DNA from: Romanomermis culicivorax
Lineage: Eukaryota; Nematoda; Enoplea; Mermithida; Mermithidae
Assembly: GCA_963922205.1 (NCBI GenBank)
Contig: CAWUHX010000020.1
Coordinates: 1,178,001 to 1,242,000, forward strand
Length of the DNA: 64,000 bases
Direction of reading: 5' to 3'
Shown: in pieces, positions 57,121 to 64,000 of the stretch
How positions within the stretch are numbered: the first letter of the stretch is position 1
How the letters are laid out: each line of letters starts with the position of its first letter
Notes under the pieces: model-generated
The model's input: the letters and a program-made list of their open reading frames with translations, nothing else
Told to the model about the DNA's origin: nothing
The model's database searches: none
Made by a program: the position numbers and the translations under genes

Positions 57121-58206
57121 ACTGATCAATTTTGTCCATTAGTCTTCTTTACTCTAAAATTTGCATAAATGTGCTAAATAATCGAAACAGGAACTATAAC
57201 AGATTTGGACAAGTGAAAAATTAGATTACCGTTTTTGATAACTATGTTCCATAAGGTATTAAGGATGAACGCTTCCACTAATAGAGATTATTTTACTGCT
57301 CAAAATAACATCTTACTTTCTCCGTTGCTGAGATCAGGTATAGGCGAACTTACCACTGTAGACCACATTGATGCATCTAGTGTAAATACGGCTTATGTAG
57401 TGTAGCATTCTCTTATCCTCATAGGCTATCAAATGCTGTATAACATAAATATATTTGGAATTCACATCCAAAGACATCCTCTCATTAAGTAACTGGTTGG
57501 CTTTCACAAGAAAAAGATTTTTCTTGGTATATATTTTTATGCTGGCTCGAACAACTTCAACCTTCTGTGTAAAGCTTAACTCAATTCATTGTCGAATTAA
57601 ATCCCAAGACTCCGATCATACCTGTTGCACCAATCTATAATATACTTGGAGCCCCAAAGTTATAGTCAGCGGCCCTTAGAGGAAAAACGATTAGAGATAG
57701 AGGGATGAGGTTTTTCGCATAATATCCGGCATAAAGGCAAACAAAGTGGTGGCAAAGGTGACTGGGGCTCTATATGCAAATGCGGCTCGGTGGGACGCCA
57801 AAAACATGTAAAAAACGGCTTTTTCGGGCCTCCAGTTCCACCAGGTTCCACAATGGAAATGCAACCCTGGACCTTAGGTTCTCTCGGACCCTTTTTTATT
57901 TTATTGAAACTATTGACTTGGTCAAATTATGTGAGTGACCAAAGTACGAAAAATCGTAGAATTCAACAATTTTGTATTATGCAACGTTAAGGTTCAAAAA
58001 AAATTTTTTCAGAGAAAAACATAAAATGTTTGGGGCAAAAGGTGTTTGACCTTAAGAAATTGACGGGAATTGCGATTTTCAGAAAAAATCACCGGAAATC
58101 ACGATTTTCAGGAAAAATCCTCAACTGCGTGGTCACATGTCCACGAGGGGTTCCAGTGGATGGAGTAGTAACGTGTGATGTGTCTGAGCTTGCTTGGCGT
58201 GGCCCA
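57121..58206. other. Non-coding; nothing recognised
   Basis: Mixed AT-rich sequence with a moderately GC-rich patch at 57.66-57.9 kb. ORFs of about 60 codons on both strands have no domain or splice context. Confidence 0.5.
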
Positions 58207-58372
58207 AGGGTCGCTTCCACCACCGGGTCACTTCCGTCACCAGGAATTTTCTGCCACCAGATCATTTTCACCGCCAGGTCATTTCCATCGCTTGGTTACT
58301 TCCGCCACCAAGTCATTTTTGACACCGGATCATTCCTACTATCGGGTCACTTCCATCACTGGCTTTCAGAGC
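58207..58372. repeat. Minisatellite 1, unit about 18-20 bp
   Basis: Degenerate head-to-tail copies of a CACCGGGTCACTTCC-like unit, about eight to nine repeats with substitutions. It ends where minisatellite 2 begins. Confidence 0.75.
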
Positions 58373-58860
58373 AAGTGAGACACAGTTGTGCGCAAGTGGA
58401 ACCATCAGTCCACATGCGAGACGCAGTCATCTGCTCGTGAAGCGCAGCAGTCTCCGGGTGAGACGCAGCTGTTCGCATGTGAGACACAGCTGTTGGCAAG
58501 TGAGACGCAGCCACCTGCATGCAAGACACTGCAGTCCGCAGGTAAGACACACCCGTCTGCAAGTGGGAAGCAGCCAACCGCGGTAAAACGCAGCCGTCTG
58601 CAAGCGAGACAGCCGTATACATGTGAGCCGCAATCGCCTGGGAGCAAGACAGCCGTTCGCGAATGACACATAGCCTGCAAGTAAGACACAGCGATACGCA
58701 GCGATCCACAGGTGACATGCTATAGACCGCAAGTGGGACGTTGCCTTCCACAAGTGAGACACAGCCATTAACAACTGAACAACTGACACGTAGCAGAATA
58801 CAGTCATCCACAAGTCAATGCAGCTGCCACAAGTGAAACACAGCCGTCTACAGGTATTAC
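58373..58860. repeat. Minisatellite 2, unit about 21 bp
   Basis: Degenerate tandem copies of GTGAGACGCAGCCGTCTGCA-like units, about 20 in a row, with some units shortened or lengthened. Because many units are 21 nt, several frames stay open for 60-150 codons on both strands and give repetitive seven-residue patterns. I read these ORFs as artefacts. Confidence 0.85.
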
Positions 58861-59163
58861 GACTATCTATCAGAACTTAATCAAATTATCGAGTTATAAC
58901 TAGTTGGAGCAAAATGAACAAAAGGAAAGTATAATGGATAGTGAAATGAGAACGAATAAAAGCAGTTTTTGCCCATATTTGACTTTGTTTACAACGTGTT
59001 TCAAGTAGTATGTACACATATTTGTTACTTTTACCGACAGTGAGGATTCGAAGCTTCAACATTATTTTTCCCACGTGAAGATGACCAAATTTAAAACTTC
59101 AATGTGCTTCATCAATGAAGATTTTCATGTATGGTCATGGCCAATTAGTAAAGGTTAGACTAA

Positions 59164-59438
59164 TTCATTGGAAAATGCCCCGATAGGGCAGGAAAAGGAG
59201 AATGTAGTTGCTTGGACAGTTACCAAGCTAAAAAAGTAGTGGACTAGATTTCGGCTTAGGCTTAGACTTGATGGAAAATTTTTTAATGAGAGAGAATGAA
59301 AATCCATAACAAAATTGGATTTTTTAAACTCTCACCCAAGTTTTCAGAAATCTATTCTACTCCTATTTCTAGCTTGGCAACTATCCAAGCAAGTATATTC
59401 TCATTTTTCTGCACCATCGGAGCATTTTCCAATAAGCA
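59164..59438. mobile_element. Foldback MITE with arms over 90 bp
   Basis: The left arm (TTGGAAAATGCCCCGATAGG and onward through GTTGCTTGGACAGTTACCAA) matches the reverse complement of the right arm (TTGGCAACTATCCAAGCAAG back to GGAGCATTTTCCAATAAGC). It has a short centre and no coding capacity. Confidence 0.75.
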
Positions 59439-59641
59439 GTGAAAAATATTATCGGTTGCAGAACGTGTAGTAAAAACGCCGAGCAAAGTTTTTCCTGCCA
59501 GACGACATGCTTAGATGGAGAACCACAGAAAGTAACCAAAAAAGGCAGAAAATCTGAATTTTCGGAATACTGTACGGCTATGCAAAAACGCAGTTTTCTG
59601 TTGAACGAGTATCAATGTTGTGGTCAATACGAGGAACTATA
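59439..59641 (+). other. Cys-rich open frame (weak gene candidate)
   Basis: Between the foldback element and MITE-II lies an open frame with eight cysteines (GCRTC..., SCQTTC, EYC, QCC). The spacing is loosely like a secreted disulphide domain. There is no signal peptide, the frame runs on into MITE-II, and no partner exon was found. A chance ORF is equally likely. Confidence 0.2.
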
Positions 59642-60111
59642 CTCCATCCGTTTCAGAATGATCGATGCAGCGGTTGGAGTTCCGGCAAACGCAGCTTTAC
59701 TATAGTCTGTTTTTCATAAAATGCTTGAAAATAGAAAAGTGACACAAATCAGTACTGCCGTCATAATAGTTTACATACAGTCCTTACAGTAAAATTTTCC
59801 ACTCGAAAAATTATTGAAGGTTAGATCAGTATGCTCACAAATTTCCAGTCCTGTATTGTTTATCAGAAAATCGTGAAAATCTGAAATACAACTTGCTTTC
59901 CACTTTCATTATTTGGGAGCATTTCAAGAAAAACACACTATAGATATCAGGAAATCATTTTCGATTAACTTGAAATAGTTGAAAAGAGTAATCATCAAGG
60001 AGTCTGTACAACGAAGAAAAATTCATCGAACAGAGTCGACAAGCCTATAATTTTTGATAAGAGTATGGCTGCGAGCTCGCAGCACCGATCATTTCAGAGT
60101 GAATGGAGTAT
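59642..60111 (+). mobile_element. MITE-II copy split by MITE-I
   Basis: The left part 59642-59702 and right part about 59941-60111 join to give the same order as the copy at 4455-4690. The break carries a full MITE-I (59703-59940). Confidence 0.75.
59703..59940 (+). mobile_element. MITE-I, best-preserved copy
   Basis: About 238 bp with inverted ends TAGTCTGTTTTTCATAAAAT and GCATTTCAAGAAAAACACAC, flanked by TA on each side. The inverted ends and TA target suit a Tc1/mariner-type non-autonomous element. Used here as the reference for the other copies. Confidence 0.8.
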
Positions 60112-62209
60112 AAATATAGCCATATTTTTTGACGTGTCAATATGTTTCATTGTTCAAGGTCTATCACAAGAACTTCTAGCATGACAACTCCACCTCTATT
60201 GGATCAAGTATATTTACTTGGCAATTAATGAGACATCCATCATCACTGATTACAGCAAACATTTTTGAAGGAAATATCAGGTTCTCTAGAGATATTATTC
60301 AAATTGAACAAAAACAGGGCACAGTTCGATAAACAGAGACAATGTTTATCGTCTACGGGCAAGTTGCCCGCTTTTGTAGGTGGAAATTATAGTTTTTACA
60401 TAATCGCGTATTCTATCTGGTGTGAAAAGATTTTTTGCTCAATGGTACTGAAAAGTGGCAACCGAGATGAAACATCTTTCTTTTTCTCAAAATTGACATT
60501 TCTTCCGGGAACCAGCCGAAGTTGAACATTTATTGTGATTGTGTGCATTTATTATGTGTCAATCATAAGAAAATACATGAAAATCTGGGATACAGAACAC
60601 ACAGACCAGCGATTATTTGGAGCAAGTTAAAGTTGATGGGTAGGAACATCTTGCCGACACGGACATTTTTACTTTTTCATGGGAGGGGTAGGCAAAGTTC
60701 AGCCCTTCTTTCTGGATGTTGAAGACTGGGAGAGAAAGAATGTCTCAAAACAAGATCAGTAGAACATGATGGTGTCGCCTAGTGCCAGTTCACTATGAAA
60801 AACTGGTTCACTTTTTGAGTACCTACAGTAGAGAAATGTTTTATCATTAATTGGGAGCTTTTTTTAGAAACCATTGTGCATGGGGTATTTTCAGTTTTGA
60901 GCATGTTTCTAGTAGTGCATCATGTGAAAAATGTAGAATCGAGGTAAGATTCAAAAGTTGTTTCCAAGGTTTATGAAATAAAGTAATAGTAACAATCAGA
61001 ATGTCGACATACTTTTTGAAAGGGACAGATTTCTGATCTGATCACGATCATTTACTGTCACCAGGTCCACATTTACCCTCTGTACGTGTATAACATTCCA
61101 ATCTTTATCTGTTGATTGCTGATTAGTCTGATCGCAAAAAGTTGATCATGAAAATGTAGTGTGATGTTGTTTGACATCTATACTTAAGTTTTTATCAACC
61201 AAGCATAAAGTACGGAATAGTTCAATCCTCCCGAAATAGAGTTCTCCTGCTGATATGCTTGTTTGAACTATAAAAAGCTTTATAGTACCTTCATACATAT
61301 AGCACCAAATATTGAAATAGAATACTTCAGTAGCTCATTCTCTCATTACTGTAAGTCTCAATTATTGTACACGGGATTAAGATTGGCAAGTTACTCAACT
61401 CTTCTGATGTTGTGTATGATGCACAAATTCGATTATCCAAAAACGTAAACAACAAATCAGTTAACATCCTGAATAGGAGAACTCTGCCTCATTTATACAA
61501 TAAATCATTAGTATTGATTTCAACCCTGTTCGATTACGAGGACATAAAAAATTCGGAGTATAATTCATTTAAAAAAAGATTCAATGCTAAATGTACATCG
61601 GGATGTGAAGGCTGAATAAGCGGAGAGGTTTCTCGGAAATATAAAATGCACGCTCAAGTTATTACAGAAAGCTTGCTATAGTTTCTTAGGAGTGAGCGCT
61701 AATTTTACCCCCTGAATTCTAGATGGCAGAAGTTAATTTTGTGTGCGCTCATTTTTTGATGAGGGCTAGAATTAAAACATGATCTTCTACAGATCCAAGG
61801 AGATGTCCCTAAATGACAATGTTCGATGGAATACAAATAATCGCCAACGGTAAAAAGAAAATCCTCAATCCAGTGCTCGCAGGGACGCCCTTCCATGTTT
61901 TCGGGCGATGCGTGAGAAATCATGCATCGAACATGTTTCCACCCGGACTGTCCTATAAATTTTTTTTCTTATCACGTAACTTGTACTACTCCGTAAATAA
62001 GGATTTGTTATTTTGCGTCCCATATTCGGGCCGACATAATTTCCATTTCTGGTGTGGTGGTAGTAGTGGGAAATAGGCGTCTGGCGCTGCCGGGCCCAAC
62101 CAGCCAAAATCCCATCTTTGACATTATTATACAGTAGTTCAATTGTGTTGTTGTGTTATCAATTTTATTCATCTAGTTTTCAGGTTTTAGGTGTCCTTAG
62201 TATACATGA
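60112..62209. other. Non-coding; nothing recognised
   Basis: AT-rich sequence with scattered short ORFs, none with a domain, signal peptide or supporting splice sites. Confidence 0.5.
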
Positions 62210-62914
62210 ATGTCGTCGTCTGACTTTTCTCCACAACTTCAATATTGTTTTGATGAAGAATTTTTTGATAACAGCAAGAACAGAGCAGAGCATCAACAAA
62301 AGTGCACTGCATATAAAGGTACAGTAAGATGCACAAGGTTGATCCCAATTGCAAAAAATATTATATGCATATATCCACAAAATCATGATTCGGTGCGTGA
62401 AGTGCCAGGTACCAGGGGCAAAATCTATCAGTTGAAATGGAATTAATGAAAAACGGCGTAATTTTTGTAGCAGAGCAACATGCACCTTAATCTTGAATTT
62501 TCCAACCCCTGTACCGCTGTCGTCGTTTGCGTCTGACTGCGACGACTATTTGGAAAAAGCCAGCCGTAACATCGGGTGCGTGTGCGTGCCATTCACTGCC
62601 CAGGGTTAAGTTGGTCAAATGGCACATGAAAAGGAGAAATTTTCCGCCGTTCGAGTCACTTTCAAAAAATCAAGTTCACGTCGTAATGGTATACGACAAA
62701 CTTTCATCTTTCGTCATTGTGGGTCGATGCTCATGTGATTATCAGAGGTCAAAAGTGGAATAAGATAATTTGCTCTACTGAAAAATATTTATATTTTAAA
62801 GCTGTGTACCGGATAACTGGACATGTTCAAGGTCAAGGTACTCGCGCGATCAACTTGTGTTCTGAAATAGGATGTGAAAAATCGTCCTGTACTTTTGAAT
62901 GTTTCGAACACTGA
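62210..62914 (+). CDS. Putative small Cys-rich protein, three exons (speculative)
   Basis: Three open segments can be spliced with matching phase 1 junctions: 62210-62318 (AAAG|gtacag), 62476-62604 (gcagag|CA ... G|gttaag) and 62802-62914 (taaag|CT ... TGA). They would give about 116 residues with ten cysteines, including GCVCVPF and a tail with four cysteines (LC, GC, SC, EC). The Cys pattern suggests a disulphide-rich extracellular domain, and C-x-C-x-PF recalls DEG/ENaC ectodomains. However, there is no signal peptide, a TGA directly precedes the ATG in frame, and the 62475 acceptor is poor. It may be chance, or part of a larger gene whose other exons I did not find. Confidence 0.25.
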
Positions 62915-62989
62915 TTTACTGAATTTTCAACGGATATTATGACTGATGTTACAAGTGTAGTTAGCGTTTCGTAATGAATCGAAAAAAGC

Positions 62990-63222
62990 TGTACTCCATT
63001 AAATTTGAAATTATCGATGCAGCGAGGTCGCAGCGCAGCCTCTGTTCAAAATTACGCAAGGTTCATTGAACCTATTCAAAAAATTTTTTTATGATGCAGA
63101 CTAATTGATGATCATCTTTTTCAACGATTCTAAGACTCCACAATTAATTTCCTGATCTCTCGTAAGACTGCGTTTACCGAAAGTTCTGCCGCTTAATCCA
63201 TCATTTCAAGATAAATGAAGTA
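62990..63222 (-). mobile_element. MITE-II copy, inverted
   Basis: Begins TACTCCATTAAATTTGAAAT and ends AAGATAAATGAAGTATA. Internal blocks run in the reverse order to the copy at 4455-4690. Confidence 0.6.
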
Positions 63223-63434
63223 TAGATCAACTCCTACCTCGAAAAGATTGTGCGATTCATTTGTTGTAGTGTGGTGAGTATTAGAACAAGTATCGGTGCG
63301 ATTCAAGTTGAGCATTTGGTTTTAAAACTTTTCACTGACCATTCTTCATAATATTGGAGTATAGTTCTCGTTTAGCGATCGTATAGAGTAGGAATCGCAT
63401 TCTCAGACCAAATTTTAAACCAGAATCAACATAA

Positions 63435-63490
63435 TATGTATGTTTATATGTTATGTTTATATATTTATATGTTTATATGTTTATATTGTG
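63435..63490. repeat. Short AT-rich tandem repeat
   Basis: TATGTT/TTATAT words repeat several times head to tail. The rest of the window to 64000 shows no recognisable feature. Confidence 0.7.
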
Positions 63491-64000
63491 TATGTTCAAT
63501 ACATGTCTAAATAATCACTTTCCTTCAACATTTGAAACCTGAACAATATTTGTTCCATGAGTTCCGTTGCATGAAACTTGTGAGCTAAAAATTGTAAACG
63601 TATTAAGAAGAGAAAGCTATATGAAAATTTTGGAGTACCGCTGGAAGATCCCGTTCTTTTACGTAAAATGTGGGCAAGCTGTAAAGAAAATCGTCCGGTA
63701 CAAGAAAATAACAAGAAGTTGTTTATAGCTATCAGTAAGATCTACAAGCTTTTTTTTGCGAGGTATCGTTGATGTAAAGCGCATTAATTATGTATTAATT
63801 ATGAGGCGAATTTCTAAAGAAAACTGAGGAGAGATTCTAACAATCCATGGGCTGAAAAATTCACTACAATTTATGTTTCCTATAATGCACCTTTAGCGAC
63901 GCTTTCAATAGATCAGTATATTATCTAGGATCTTAATATATCAAATGCAAAAATCAGAGCAGACTGGTAGCGAAAATGTTAGAAAAGTACAAAAGAATCA

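Noticed and set aside
58356-58813. Long ORFs with seven-residue periodicity on both strands
   Set aside because: They are produced by the 21-bp minisatellite, whose unit length keeps frames open; no start context or domain.

Overview
The window is invertebrate nuclear DNA: AT-rich, with intron-rich genes carrying canonical GT..AG introns, secreted and lysosomal type proteins, and many short inverted-repeat transposons. No marker in it fixes the phylum. The intron sizes, the hAT and foldback elements and an LTR retroelement with an envelope-like region fit an arthropod-like or other ecdysozoan genome, but this is a guess.

Four multi-exon genes could be built exon by exon with matching splice phases. 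(1) Plus strand, 9.2-18.2 kb: a papain-family (C1A) cysteine peptidase that appears to carry a long proline-rich N-terminal region. (2) Minus strand, 26.7-20.1 kb: a complete 525-residue secreted matrix metalloproteinase with furin site, zinc helix and hemopexin domain. (3) Plus strand, 29.7-40.1 kb: a 953-residue trefoil plus GH31 alpha-glucosidase-type protein in 22 exons, in which both catalytic aspartates are replaced (Met and Gly). It is predicted to be a secreted or lysosomal pseudoenzyme. (4) Plus strand, 43.8-51.8 kb: a complete 600-residue dihydroxyacetone kinase / triokinase (TKFC type) in 14 exons with active-site residues intact. The peptidase and MMP genes converge; the MMP and GH31 genes diverge from a 3-kb intergenic region. 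They do not form an obvious pathway.

Mobile DNA fills the rest. The left edge (1-3783) is the 3' part of a decayed gypsy-type LTR element in which an envelope-like region lies between gag and integrase, followed by a 728-bp LTR. A 1566-bp non-autonomous hAT-type element (4935-6500) has a perfect 8-bp target duplication. A 3.7-kb element (53.4-57.1 kb) has roughly 0.8-0.9 kb terminal inverted repeats and a dead zinc-finger transposase-like gene. One small MITE family (MITE-I, about 230 bp) occurs at least eleven times, in introns and between genes, including one copy inside another MITE-I and one inside a second MITE family (MITE-II).

The right end (57-64 kb) holds two adjacent minisatellites, a foldback element, MITE copies and two weak Cys-rich gene candidates, but no confident gene. 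Two tRNA-like sequences (40.4 and 52.8 kb) look like tRNA-derived repeats or tRNA pseudogenes.
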